64,000 nt of DNA, taken from positions 1-64,000 of the forward strand of contig CAWAZD010000001.1 in assembly GCA_963786395.1 (NCBI GenBank). The letters are read 5' to 3'. The notes beneath the pieces are model-generated. The model was not told where the DNA came from and made no database searches. It saw nothing but the letters and a program-made list of their open reading frames with translations. This stretch comes from Fen-1301 sp963786395. GTDB taxonomy: Bacteria > Bacteroidota > Ignavibacteria > Ignavibacteriales > Ignavibacteriaceae. This document shows, in pieces, positions 34,555 to 44,174 of the stretch (within the stretch, counting starts at the first letter, position 1; the number at the start of each line of letters is the position of its first letter). Both the position numbers and the translations under genes were made by a program.

Positions 34555-35691
34555 ATGTTAATTAAAAAAGTATCTATACTTGGAACAGGGAATAAGGTGT
34601 GTTCGTTTGGAATCAGGGGTGATAGGATCGCTTTCGGATATAAGGACAATAATGTATTGGATTTTGATGGAGCAATTGCATTCCCCGGGATTATAAATTC
34701 ACATGATCATCTTGAATTTAATCTGTTTCCGAAACTGGGCAACATGATCTATCAGGATTATGTAGAATGGGGCAATGATATACACTTTAAAAACAAAGAA
34801 ATAATTGAAAAAGTCAAAAGCATACCGTATGAATTAAGATTCAAATGGGGATTATATAAAAATCTGTTATGCGGCGTTACAACAGTAGCACACCATGGAA
34901 ATGGAAAGATTTTTAATTCTGTGGGTATGCCTGATATTATTACGAACTATAATTACCTCCATTCAATCAGGCTTGAAAAAAACTGGAAGGTAAAATTAAA
35001 TCTGATGCTCAATCGTAAACCTTTTGTCGTCCATGTTGGCGAAGGGACTAATAAATATTCATTTGATGAAATCCAGGAACTTTTGAAATGGAATATCATC
35101 CGCAGAAAAATAATAGGTGTTCATGCAATTTCATTGGATGAGAAGAGCAGTAAAAAGTTTGAGGCAATAGTATGGTGCCCGGAATCCAATTTGTTCCTTT
35201 ACAACAAGTCAGCGGATATTATAAGCCTCAAGAAAGAAACAATTGTTTTGTTTGGTACGGATTCCACCCTGAGTTCAGGTTGGAATTTGTGGAACCAATT
35301 AAGGTTAGCCCGAAGTTTAGGCTGTTTGAACGATATTGAATTATACTTGAGTATAACCGAAAATGCAGCCAATGTTTGGAGTATTAAATCAGTAGGTCAA
35401 TTAGCCGATAATTATAAAGCGGATATGGTAATCTCAAAAAGAAAATCTGATGTTTATTGGGATGACTTCTTTAATACTAATTCAGAAGATATATTGTTGA
35501 TTCTTAAAAACGGTAGAATTGTATTTCTAGACAAAGAATATTCAGACAAATACCACTTTATCGATAAAAATGATTTTGACCTGATTTGTTTCAATGAGGC
35601 TAAGAAATATGTTGTTAGGGGTCTAAAAGAATTAGTGACAGGCATATGCAAATATATTCCAGATTACCGATTCCCCTTTAAACTCTTATAA
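34555..35691 (+). CDS. Amidohydrolase-superfamily protein (deaminase/hydrolase type)
   Basis: A 378-residue metal-dependent hydrolase. All expected ligands are visible: His50 and His52 (INSHDHLE), His160 (VVHVGEG), His190 (GVHAISLD) and Asp236 (FGTDSTLS). The CPESN motif at 208-212 places it near the SAH/MTA deaminase and ATZ/TRZ chlorohydrolase branch, normally mononuclear with zinc or iron. It is shorter than the 430-450 residues usual there, with a reduced N-terminal beta-sandwich. Pairing with the upstream methyltransferase (1-bp gap) suggests one small-molecule pathway; a role on a methylated or SAM-derived compound is conceivable but unproven. Confidence 0.87.
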   Translation: MLIKKVSILGTGNKVCSFGIRGDRIAFGYKDNNVLDFDGAIAFPGIINSHDHLEFNLFPKLGNMIYQDYVEWGNDIHFKNKEIIEKVKSIPYELRFKWGLYKNLLCGVTTVAHHGNGKIFNSVGMPDIITNYNYLHSIRLEKNWKVKLNLMLNRKPFVVHVGEGTNKYSFDEIQELLKWNIIRRKIIGVHAISLDEKSSKKFEAIVWCPESNLFLYNKSADIISLKKETIVLFGTDSTLSSGWNLWNQLRLARSLGCLNDIELYLSITENAANVWSIKSVGQLADNYKADMVISKRKSDVYWDDFFNTNSEDILLILKNGRIVFLDKEYSDKYHFIDKNDFDLICFNEAKKYVVRGLKELVTGICKYIPDYRFPFKLL

Positions 35692-35715
35692 GACAATAAT
35701 TATTATTAAATCTAT

Positions 35716-37368
35716 TTATCTCCCGTTAGCCTCTTCAATATGGACTTTCTTTCCCTTTATCTTGCAACCCGAGACTGAATCTATAATTTTATCAGAGTAA
35801 TTACCCGGTACATTTACAAATGAATAACTGTCATACATATCAATATCGCCTATAATACTGCCTGGCAATCCGGATTCACCTGCTAATGCTCCAAGAATAT
35901 CTCCGGGACGGGCATTATCTTTCTTGCCTACATTTAGGAACAACCTTACATCATTTGTATTCGTTCTACTCGGTTTCCCTTTTCTGTCTCTTCCGCCTCT
36001 TTGAGAAGTTTCTTTCCTGTTATATTTAGAGCCTTCAGCTTTATCTTCCTTAAAACTTTCTTTTACAGAAGCTTTTACTGAAACCGGTAAACTCATTTTT
36101 ATTAATGCAGCCGCAATCTCCAGAGAAGTATAATCTTCATTAATCAAAGTCTCAACCAGATGTGTATACTTTTTGAGCTCGCCCTTTTTAATTATTTCTT
36201 TTACTTCTCCAATAAATAGATTCTCTCTCATCTCTTCAACATCACCATATGATGGAAGCTGTTGTAATTTTATCTTAGTCTTAATATATTTCTGGAAAAT
36301 TCTGAGTTTGAAAATTTCGTTACTGGTTGCAAATGTGAATGCCTTACCTGTTTTGCCGGCTCTGCCTGTTCTACCAATACGATGCACGTAATAATCCTCG
36401 TTCTGTGGCATGTCATAATTAAATACTGCTTCTATATTTTCAATATCAAGTCCTCTCGCGGCTACATCAGTCGCAACTAACAATTCAATATTACCCTTAC
36501 GAAATTTGTCTACAACCCGTTCACGGGATTGTTGTTTCATATCTCCATGCAGTCCTTCAACTGAATAACCACGTGCCTGTAAATGATCAACAAGTTCATC
36601 AACTCCTCTTTTGGTGTTGCAGAAAATTAAAGACAGCTTAAGGTTATAAAGATCTATTATTCTTGATAACGATTCTAATTTTTCCCTTTCTCTTACTTCA
36701 AAATATATCTGTTCCGTATTAGGCACGGTCAAAACTTCATGCACAACTTTTATGTTAACAGGATTTCTCTGGTACCTTTTGGCAAGATCAACTATCGTTT
36801 TATGCATTGTCGCTGAAAATAATACTGTTTGCCTGTCGGTAGGTGTCGTTTTAAGTATCTGTTCAATGTCATCCCTGAATCCCATATCCAGCATTTCATC
36901 TGCTTCATCAAGTACAACAATTTTAACTCCACCCGGTTTTATTGTACGTCTTTCAAGATGATCTAAAATTCTACCTGGTGTACCAATTATTATTTGCACC
37001 CCTTTTTTTAGTCCCTTCATTTGACGGTCTATAGACTGTCCCCCATAGATGGGGATTATAAAAATATCTTTTTTATATTTTGCGAGCTTACACATCTCTT
37101 CAGAGACTTGAATTGCTAATTCTCTTGTCGGACAAAGAATAATGCATTGTATGCTTTTATCTGCACTATTTATAAGTTCAAGTATGGGTATACCAAAAGC
37201 CGCGGTTTTGCCCGTGCCTGTTTGAGCCTGCCCAATTATATCTTTCCCCTCAAGGAAAACTGGTATTGCCTGTGACTGTATCGGAGTAGCTTCTTCATAA
37301 CCAAGGTCATCAATTGCTTTATGTATTTCCTTTGAAAAGGAAAATTCTTTAAACATCAAATTTTTCAT
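35716..37368 (-). CDS. deaD: DEAD-box ATP-dependent RNA helicase (DeaD/CsdA type)
   Basis: A 550-residue helicase. Q motif and Walker A AQTGTGKT (48-55), PTRELA, TPGR, DEAD (VVLDEADEMLDMGF), SAT, RGLDIENI and HRIGRTGRAG are all present in order. A basic linker (about 430-470) is followed by a DbpA-type RNA-binding domain (VRLFLNVGKKDNARPGDILG, GDIDMYDSYSFVNVP), as in CsdA, which helps ribosome assembly and RNA decay in the cold. A long 281-bp spacer precedes it; cold-shock helicases often have regulatory leaders, but I could not identify one here. Confidence 0.96.
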   Translation of the reverse strand: MKNLMFKEFSFSKEIHKAIDDLGYEEATPIQSQAIPVFLEGKDIIGQAQTGTGKTAAFGIPILELINSADKSIQCIILCPTRELAIQVSEEMCKLAKYKKDIFIIPIYGGQSIDRQMKGLKKGVQIIIGTPGRILDHLERRTIKPGGVKIVVLDEADEMLDMGFRDDIEQILKTTPTDRQTVLFSATMHKTIVDLAKRYQRNPVNIKVVHEVLTVPNTEQIYFEVREREKLESLSRIIDLYNLKLSLIFCNTKRGVDELVDHLQARGYSVEGLHGDMKQQSRERVVDKFRKGNIELLVATDVAARGLDIENIEAVFNYDMPQNEDYYVHRIGRTGRAGKTGKAFTFATSNEIFKLRIFQKYIKTKIKLQQLPSYGDVEEMRENLFIGEVKEIIKKGELKKYTHLVETLINEDYTSLEIAAALIKMSLPVSVKASVKESFKEDKAEGSKYNRKETSQRGGRDRKGKPSRTNTNDVRLFLNVGKKDNARPGDILGALAGESGLPGSIIGDIDMYDSYSFVNVPGNYSDKIIDSVSGCKIKGKKVHIEEANGR

Positions 37369-37649
37369 TAAAATAATCCTGTTAACACTATATTATAAAC
37401 TATAAAAAAGAATCTACCCCAATTTATACTCAGCTGCGCAAAACAAAAATATATCCTAAAACAAATATACTGATTAATTACCTCTTATTAAATACGTTAT
37501 AATCCATATTGTTATACCCTAAAGGAGCCATATCCTTATAATCAATGTGTTATTTGTTTCGGTTTCGTTGTATCAATGGAGTGAAGGCAGGCACATTATA
37601 TAAGCAATTATTTGTTGATTATTTTAAGTTAAATTTAAGATTGTAGTTT

Positions 37650-39653
37650 ATGCTTAGAAATTTAGTTTTAATTAGTTTCATCGTTATTCTGTCTTCTGAA
37701 GTATCCATTCCACAGAATGATGGGGGATACGTAAGTCCTTTGACTGTTTCAGGTGGGGACACTCTAAATTTTTTCATATCAACCTCGGTTAATCCATTTT
37801 CATTGCAAATTTATCAGATTGGGAAAATAGACACATTAAAAGCTACATATAATGGGATTCCGGGTGGTTTAAGATCTGTACCTGATAGTTCATTTATATA
37901 TGGTTGTGGTTGGCCCCTAAGTTTAAGGGTTTTTGTCCCTGCCGGCTGGAGTCCCGGATTATATAGGGCTACATTTCCGGATGCTTCAGGTAGCAGTTTG
38001 AAACAATTAATGTTTGTGGTTAAAGCAAAAATTGCCGGTACTATGTCCCCAATATGTGTGGCTCTAAGTGAAAATACAGATAATGCATACAATACTTATG
38101 GAGGATGCAGTTTATATTCATGTTTAAATTGTTCGACTTGCAGAAGTTATAAAGTTTCTTTTGACCGGCCCCTTACCGATAATAATGGGTTGGGAAGTTG
38201 GGGTAATTACCCGATTACATTTTACCAATGGTTATTAAGTAATAACCGGAATTGTGAGTTTGTTTCCCAATACGATCTATATGCTGATAATAATCTGCTG
38301 AACAATTATAAAGTTCTTGTGATTGCAGGTCATTCGGAATATTGGTCTCTTAATGAGAGGAATAATATTCAGAATTTTATAAATTCCGGTGGTAAGTTGG
38401 TTGTCCTTTCTGGTAATACTTGTGGATATCAAAGCAGATATGAAAATAACGGAAGAATTCTAGTGTGTTATAAAGATGCAAAATTAGATCCTTATAATAA
38501 TCTTTACAATTCTTTAGTTACAACTAATTGGTGGTATCCTCCTGTAAATAATCCGGAGAATATATTGTTAGGTGCCGGTTATCAAAACTCCGGATATGTT
38601 AATTTTGATAAGATATTACCATTTTCAAGCGGCTTTGGAGATTATTCTGTTATAAATTCACACAATTGGATTTATAGAAATACCAACGTACAAAACGGAG
38701 ATTTATTCGGAAGAGATGCCGGCAATCCTCAGAATTTTACCGTGGGCTATGAAACTGACGGGACGTTTTTCACCTATGATAATGGCGTACCGTTTACAAC
38801 TGGCTTAGATGGATCACCATTAAATTATCGTATTCTTGGAATCTCTCCTGCCGCTAAGGACGATACAACTTCTTTCTTTACCCGGTATGCTACAATGGGG
38901 TTTTACTCTGCTAATAATATTGGGGGCTCTGTTTTTAACGCTGCTTCAATTAATTGGATTATAGGTCTAACTTTCGATAGTACAGTTCAAAAAATTACTT
39001 ATAACGTAATAAATAAATTTCTTGAAAACCGGCTGCCTCCGGATATTATTCAATGGAACCCTTTTAATTTAATCCCTAAATCAATTCATGGTGAAAATGT
39101 TGTAATAAATTCAAGAAATGTTACTATTACCCAGGATTATTATAGATTTTCGATTAATGCTCTTGATCCCTATAATGGACAACTAAGTTTTTACTGGACT
39201 TTGGACAGTGTTATTGTTAGTAGAGATTCATTTTATCTTTTTCATCCTGCCGCTCCTGTTCAATCCTCCTATAATTTAACAGCTTATGCATATAATTCAA
39301 TAGATACATCTTCAATTAGCTGGATCATTGACTCACGTACATTATCGGTTAATGACCATCCTCTATCTCCTGTAAGCTTTTATTTGTACCAGAATTTCCC
39401 AAACCCATTCAATCCATATACCATTATTCGATACTCAGTTCAAACTACTAGCAGGGTGCAAATGACAATTTATAATGTGCTTGGTGAAACCGTGAAACAA
39501 ATACAAGTAGGGAATAAGGGACCTGGATATTATGAGCAGGACTTCAATGGATCTGAACTTCCTAGTGGTGTCTATATCTATAATATTGAAATAAATCCAT
39601 TAGATGGTGAAAGGGGATTCCGCAGCAGTCGTAAAATGATTTTACTGAAATAA
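37650..39653 (+). CDS. Secreted N,N-dimethylformamidase large-subunit-like protein with T9SS domain, copy 1
   Basis: A 667-residue exported protein: signal peptide (MLRNLVLISFIVILSSEVS), an Ig-like beta-sandwich (YVSPLTVSGGDTLNFFISTS), then a domain I recognise as like the DMFase large-subunit C-terminal domain (SYKVSFDRPL, VLVIAGHSEYWSLNERNNIQNFINSGGKLVVLSGNTCGYQSRYE, quoted in pieces: AGHSEYWS, GGKLVVLSGN). An Ig-like region and a type A T9SS domain (LYQNFPNPFNPYTIIRY) follow. A Cys-rich patch (CSLYSCLNCSTC) is absent from its paralogue. The convergent gene at 39678 encodes a second copy. DMFase cleaves a formamide with an iron centre; whether these do is untested. Confidence 0.85.
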   Translation: MLRNLVLISFIVILSSEVSIPQNDGGYVSPLTVSGGDTLNFFISTSVNPFSLQIYQIGKIDTLKATYNGIPGGLRSVPDSSFIYGCGWPLSLRVFVPAGWSPGLYRATFPDASGSSLKQLMFVVKAKIAGTMSPICVALSENTDNAYNTYGGCSLYSCLNCSTCRSYKVSFDRPLTDNNGLGSWGNYPITFYQWLLSNNRNCEFVSQYDLYADNNLLNNYKVLVIAGHSEYWSLNERNNIQNFINSGGKLVVLSGNTCGYQSRYENNGRILVCYKDAKLDPYNNLYNSLVTTNWWYPPVNNPENILLGAGYQNSGYVNFDKILPFSSGFGDYSVINSHNWIYRNTNVQNGDLFGRDAGNPQNFTVGYETDGTFFTYDNGVPFTTGLDGSPLNYRILGISPAAKDDTTSFFTRYATMGFYSANNIGGSVFNAASINWIIGLTFDSTVQKITYNVINKFLENRLPPDIIQWNPFNLIPKSIHGENVVINSRNVTITQDYYRFSINALDPYNGQLSFYWTLDSVIVSRDSFYLFHPAAPVQSSYNLTAYAYNSIDTSSISWIIDSRTLSVNDHPLSPVSFYLYQNFPNPFNPYTIIRYSVQTTSRVQMTIYNVLGETVKQIQVGNKGPGYYEQDFNGSELPSGVYIYNIEINPLDGERGFRSSRKMILLK

Positions 39654-39677
39654 TGTTAACATGTTGCTAGATATATT

Positions 39678-41918
39678 TTATTTTATCAGTACAAGCTTTT
39701 TGGTTTCTCTGAAGTTCACCTTGCCATCTAAAGAATTTGCTTGAAGAGTATAAAAATATATACCGCTTGACAATCCTTTTGCATTAAATATTATAGAATA
39801 ATTACCAGCATTCTTAATCCCTGATGTTATTTTTGTCACCTCTTTTCCAATTATATCGTAAATTATAAGGCTAACTTTACTCTCTATTGGTATTGAAAAT
39901 GCAATAGAGGTCGAAGGGTTAAAAGGATTAGGATAATTTTGCTTTAATGAATAGGTAATTGGAATTGGTTGGTTTAAGGGATTTATAGCTAATATTGAAT
40001 TAACTCTGATGTAAAATGTCTGTGCGTCGGTTTGATTATGCTGATTTCTTACGGTTATTGTCACAGGGTATAGACCACTTGTTGATGGGATTCCTGATAA
40101 TTCACCTGAATTATTAATCGACAACCATGAAGGACCTTCCACGCTATACATAAGGCTATCGTTATAAGAATTAAAAACACTAATTCTGTAAAAGTATAGA
40201 TTGTTTGTAATTGCGCTGATCAATGGTGAAGAATAAATGGCACATTGGGTTGTAAAGAAATTCCATGTTATTCTCGATGTGTCAACATCATTATATGCAA
40301 GGGCGGTAACAATATTCCTTTTCCCCCCGTTAGGAAATGAACTAAGTTTAATGTTATTTGCTGAATTAGTTACTGGTAAAAGTTGTCCGTTTATATACCA
40401 ACTGAAACTTATTGGTTTGTTGTAAGGGTCTTCGACTTGAACGCTGAAATTATAATTTTGAATTACCGTATCAAGAAAATTTCTGTTGTTTAATTGCTCA
40501 TACATATTATGTATAAATTTTGTTTCAATATTAAATGGACTCCAACTTACTATGTCAGGTGGAAACCTGTTTTGTGTAAACTTATCTAAAACATTCCGTG
40601 TTATTTTTTGCACATAAAAGTTTTTGTTAAATCCGCGAGACCAGAAGATTGTCGCGGCATTAAAGACGCTACCTCCGCCTGGCACGTGAAAAATTCCCAT
40701 CATTGCATGTGGATCTGGAGTGATTCCTAAAGGATAAATAGCAGGTGAAATACCAAGTACACGGTAGTTTTTAGGACTACCGTCTAACCCTGTTAAATAT
40801 GGAATTCCATTTTGCCATACAAATAATGCCCCGTCAGTTTCATTACCGACTATAGAATCAGGATAACCGAAATTTTCTCCTTCCTCAAGGTTAGTTCCAT
40901 CAAATACCCAGTTATGATGATTTATTACTGTATAACCACCATATCCTTCAGACCATGGTAAATTTATTCCGTTGTTCACATAGCCTCCTGCAATAAAGCT
41001 TAACCCGGTTACTTTGTTTTCCGGATCATTAATGGGAGGATTATGCCAATTTACTGTTACTAAGGAATCCCTTATTCCGGCTAAAGGATCTAAAGATTTA
41101 TCTTTATAACAAACAAGTGTGTTACCGTTATCTTCGTATCTGACCTGCCACCAAATTGAATTGCCAGATAAAATAATTACATTTCCACCGCCCTGTTCAA
41201 AATTCTGAACCTGAATTCTTTCTGGATAAGACCAATATTCACTGTGTCCTGCTATTAATAGTATAGAATAATTCTTGAGAAGTAATGGGTTTGAATAGAG
41301 ATCATAATTTACCGCGTACTCTACATTTATATTGTTATTGAATAACCACTTCATTATAGGCAGCTCATTAAAAAATTCTGGAAAACCATTGTAGGCTCGT
41401 CCCGGCCGTAGGAATGAAACCTTGTAAGATCTAACACTATCCGTGGAATTAAAATCATAAAGACTTTTCCCACCGTAAGGGTTATATGCTTCCCAAGTGT
41501 CGGCACTAGCTAAATATAATATTTTAGAATAGGTACCTGGATTTTTAGCTTTCACAAAAAAAACTACGGACTTTGTACCTGCTGATGTTGGGAAGGATGC
41601 ATAATAAACACCGGGGAACCATGAGTCAGGTACAATTGTTGAAAGAGAAATCGGCCAGTTACATCCGTATTTATAACTGCTGTCTGGAACTGATCTTTCA
41701 CCACCACTGATATTTGTGAATGTTTGAATTATCCGATCAGAGTTTTCATATTGATAAATTGTTATTGAGAAAGGGTTTATTTTTGTGGAAATATAGAAGT
41801 TTAATGAGTCACCCTGAGTTACTGATATCCTATTTATATACCCCGTTTCATCTGCTTCAAGTAAACCTAGAAAGTTAACAAATAAAATAATAATGTAAAT
41901 AAAATTATTAAATCGCAC
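39678..41918 (-). CDS. Secreted N,N-dimethylformamidase large-subunit-like protein with T9SS domain, copy 2
   Basis: A 746-residue paralogue of the convergent neighbour, 24 bp away tail-to-tail. It shares the order of domains and many motifs (YINRISVTQGDSLNFYISTK, YKYGCNWPISL, SYKVSFLRPGRAYNG, LIAGHSEYWSYPERIQVQNF, GSVFNAATIFWSRGF). It differs by an added He_PIG/cadherin-like domain before the C-terminus (LSINNSGELSGIPSTSGLYPVTITV), then a T9SS type A sorting domain (LKQNYPNPFNPSTSIAF). Signal peptide present. The tail-to-tail pair points to an inverted duplication with later divergence, since the products differ along most of their length. Substrate and activity unknown. Confidence 0.85.
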   Translation of the reverse strand: MRFNNFIYIIILFVNFLGLLEADETGYINRISVTQGDSLNFYISTKINPFSITIYQYENSDRIIQTFTNISGGERSVPDSSYKYGCNWPISLSTIVPDSWFPGVYYASFPTSAGTKSVVFFVKAKNPGTYSKILYLASADTWEAYNPYGGKSLYDFNSTDSVRSYKVSFLRPGRAYNGFPEFFNELPIMKWLFNNNINVEYAVNYDLYSNPLLLKNYSILLIAGHSEYWSYPERIQVQNFEQGGGNVIILSGNSIWWQVRYEDNGNTLVCYKDKSLDPLAGIRDSLVTVNWHNPPINDPENKVTGLSFIAGGYVNNGINLPWSEGYGGYTVINHHNWVFDGTNLEEGENFGYPDSIVGNETDGALFVWQNGIPYLTGLDGSPKNYRVLGISPAIYPLGITPDPHAMMGIFHVPGGGSVFNAATIFWSRGFNKNFYVQKITRNVLDKFTQNRFPPDIVSWSPFNIETKFIHNMYEQLNNRNFLDTVIQNYNFSVQVEDPYNKPISFSWYINGQLLPVTNSANNIKLSSFPNGGKRNIVTALAYNDVDTSRITWNFFTTQCAIYSSPLISAITNNLYFYRISVFNSYNDSLMYSVEGPSWLSINNSGELSGIPSTSGLYPVTITVRNQHNQTDAQTFYIRVNSILAINPLNQPIPITYSLKQNYPNPFNPSTSIAFSIPIESKVSLIIYDIIGKEVTKITSGIKNAGNYSIIFNAKGLSSGIYFYTLQANSLDGKVNFRETKKLVLIK

Positions 41919-42229
41919 TTTATACGCATCCTAATACAAATCAATTCTTATTCATTTTATTGAACTCCGAAAATGGCTGCTTGGTTTCATTTGGTTATGT
42001 ATCAAATCTTAATAATATGCCGACTTTTTTTTAATTCTTATATTATTCATCCTCCTATTAATATCATTTTGCTTATTGGCACATAAACTGGAGCTAAATT
42101 ATACCTAATAGTCTTTTACAAATTGAATATGGGACAAGAATTTGTAAAAATTCAAAATTTGATCAACACTTTGTGAATCACAGTACTTTTTAAGTAACTT
42201 TAAAAACTTTAAATAAACGCATACTATAA
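41919..42229. other. 311-bp divergent promoter region, no gene
   Basis: This AT-rich spacer separates the starts of the DMFase-like gene (minus) and the alpha-amylase gene (plus) and must hold both promoters. I saw no hairpin, repeat or convincing -35/-10 pair in it. Confidence 0.6.
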
Positions 42230-44128
42230 ATGAAATATCTAATACTTTTACTATTATTTGTTACTTGCCAACTAACATTAAGTGCTCAAAACAAAACATA
42301 CTGGTGGAATGACCAGGTGTTCTATGAAATATTTGTTAGAAGTTTTTACGATGCCAACGGAGATGGTATTGGTGATTTCAATGGGTTAACTAAAAAGCTT
42401 GATTATCTTAATGACGGAAACAAAGCTTCAACTACAGATCTTGGAGTAACTGCTTTGTGGCTGATGCCGATTATGGAATCTCCAAGTTATCACGGTTATG
42501 ATATCACTGATTATTACAAGATTGAACACGATTATGGCACTAATCAGGATTTCAAGAACTTCCTTGATAGTGCACATGCCAGAGGAATTAAAGTAATTAT
42601 TGATCTTGTACTCAATCATACTTCTGACCAGCACCCCTGGTTCTTAAATTCAAAATCGGCTACAAATTCTACAAAAAGAAATTGGTATGTATGGAGTGCT
42701 ACCAACCCTGGAATTCCAGGACCCTGGGGAGAAACTGTATGGAATAGTTATGGCGGTAATTATTATTACTCAGTATTCTATTCGGGTATGCCCGATCTTA
42801 ATTTTTTTAATCCGGCTGTTAAAGGTGAAGTATCTAATATCGTGAAATATTGGTTGGATTCGGTTAAGGTCGATGGCTTCAGACTTGACGCGGTAAGATA
42901 TTATTGTGAAGATGGTAATGTTATGGCAGATGCTCCATCAACATTTAGTTATTTGCGTGATTTCAGGAATTTTTATAAAAGTGTTAATCCCGATGCAATG
43001 GCTGTCGGTGAAGCTTGGACAAATACAACTTCCATCCTGCCTTATGTAGATGGTACCGGAATAGATTTCTGTTTTGAATTCGATACTGCGGGTGATATAA
43101 TCGCCGGAATAAATAGCGGGAATCCTCAAACTCTTATTACTCAAATGAATAATCTGGTTACTACAAAATATCCTTTCCTTCAATACGGCACTTTTTTAAC
43201 TAATCATGACCAGGTAAGAATCTATTCACAGCTTAATAATAATATCAATAGGTCTAAACTTGCAGCAAGTATTTTACTAACAATGCCTGGTGTACCTTTT
43301 ATATATTATGGTGAAGAAATTGGAATGACCAGCTCTACGGATGATCCATCAAAGAGAACTCCGATGCAATGGACCTCAGGTACTAATGCAGGATTTACTA
43401 CCGGAAATCCATGGCACTCAATCCCATCCTCATTTTCAACATTTAACGTAGACAAGATGAGTTCTGACAGTTCTTCATTATTTAACTGGTATAAAAAACT
43501 CATAAGAATAAGAGAACAGTCTTCCTCACTGCGAAGAGGTGTATATATCCCCATTACTACTGTCCCGGCAGTTTATGCCTTCGGAAGATATAACTCTGAA
43601 GATAATGATATTACATTTTCTATCCATAATTTTTCTGGCGGACCTGTTTATAATCCAACTATATATGCTGCAAATAGTCCACTCACTTCAGGACTATATA
43701 ACCTGAAAGATCTGGTAACCGGAAAAGTTATTGGATATATAAATATAATTCCATTGGGAAAGATAGAATCTACACTTAACATAACATTACCGGCATTTTC
43801 AAGTATGATCATTAAACTTGATCCCGCTACAGGTGTATATAATCAAAATAATTCTTCTGCAATAAGATCATTCCGGCTTGAACAAAATTATCCCAATCCA
43901 TTTAATCCTTCTACTACAATAAGTTTTGAAATACCATCGGCGGGAAATGTTAAACTCTCGGTCTACAATTTACTTGGACAGGAAGTTAAAAGTTTATTAA
44001 ATAATAATTTAACTGAAGGAATCCATTCGGTTGCATTCGATGCGAAAGGACTTAATAGCGGAGTGTATCTATATAAATTAGAACTTGATGGTTATACTCT
44101 GATAAGGAAGATGGTTTATTTGAAATGA
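42230..44128 (+). CDS. Secreted GH13 alpha-amylase-family enzyme with T9SS domain
   Basis: A 632-residue glycoside hydrolase. After a signal peptide (MKYLILLLLFVTCQLTLSAQ), the (beta/alpha)8 barrel has the four GH13 regions: DLVLNHTS, GFRLDAVRY with nucleophile Asp220, AVGEAW with acid/base Glu261, and TNHDQ with transition-state stabiliser Asp327. The early EIFVRSFYDANGDGIGDFNG motif is that of the oligo-1,6-glucosidase/cyclomaltodextrinase-like group with its calcium site. A C-terminal beta domain and a type A T9SS domain (LEQNYPNPFNPSTTISF) follow. It cleaves alpha-glucans outside the cell or at the surface. It ends just before a strong hairpin. Confidence 0.96.
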   Translation: MKYLILLLLFVTCQLTLSAQNKTYWWNDQVFYEIFVRSFYDANGDGIGDFNGLTKKLDYLNDGNKASTTDLGVTALWLMPIMESPSYHGYDITDYYKIEHDYGTNQDFKNFLDSAHARGIKVIIDLVLNHTSDQHPWFLNSKSATNSTKRNWYVWSATNPGIPGPWGETVWNSYGGNYYYSVFYSGMPDLNFFNPAVKGEVSNIVKYWLDSVKVDGFRLDAVRYYCEDGNVMADAPSTFSYLRDFRNFYKSVNPDAMAVGEAWTNTTSILPYVDGTGIDFCFEFDTAGDIIAGINSGNPQTLITQMNNLVTTKYPFLQYGTFLTNHDQVRIYSQLNNNINRSKLAASILLTMPGVPFIYYGEEIGMTSSTDDPSKRTPMQWTSGTNAGFTTGNPWHSIPSSFSTFNVDKMSSDSSSLFNWYKKLIRIREQSSSLRRGVYIPITTVPAVYAFGRYNSEDNDITFSIHNFSGGPVYNPTIYAANSPLTSGLYNLKDLVTGKVIGYINIIPLGKIESTLNITLPAFSSMIIKLDPATGVYNQNNSSAIRSFRLEQNYPNPFNPSTTISFEIPSAGNVKLSVYNLLGQEVKSLLNNNLTEGIHSVAFDAKGLNSGVYLYKLELDGYTLIRKMVYLK

Positions 44129-44131
44129 GTT

Positions 44132-44163
44132 AATATCATCCCCACATTTGTGGGGATGATATT
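44132..44163. terminator. 14-bp perfect stem between convergent genes
   Basis: AATATCATCCCCAC (44132-44145), loop ATTT, GTGGGGATGATATT (44150-44163). It lies 3 bp after the amylase stop and 12 bp after the end of the convergent gene, so it can act in both directions. The T-tract is weak (ATTATAT), and its CATCCCC core resembles the hairpin at 8381-8400, so it may be a repeat used as a terminator. Confidence 0.7.
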
Positions 44164-44174
44164 ATTATATGATT

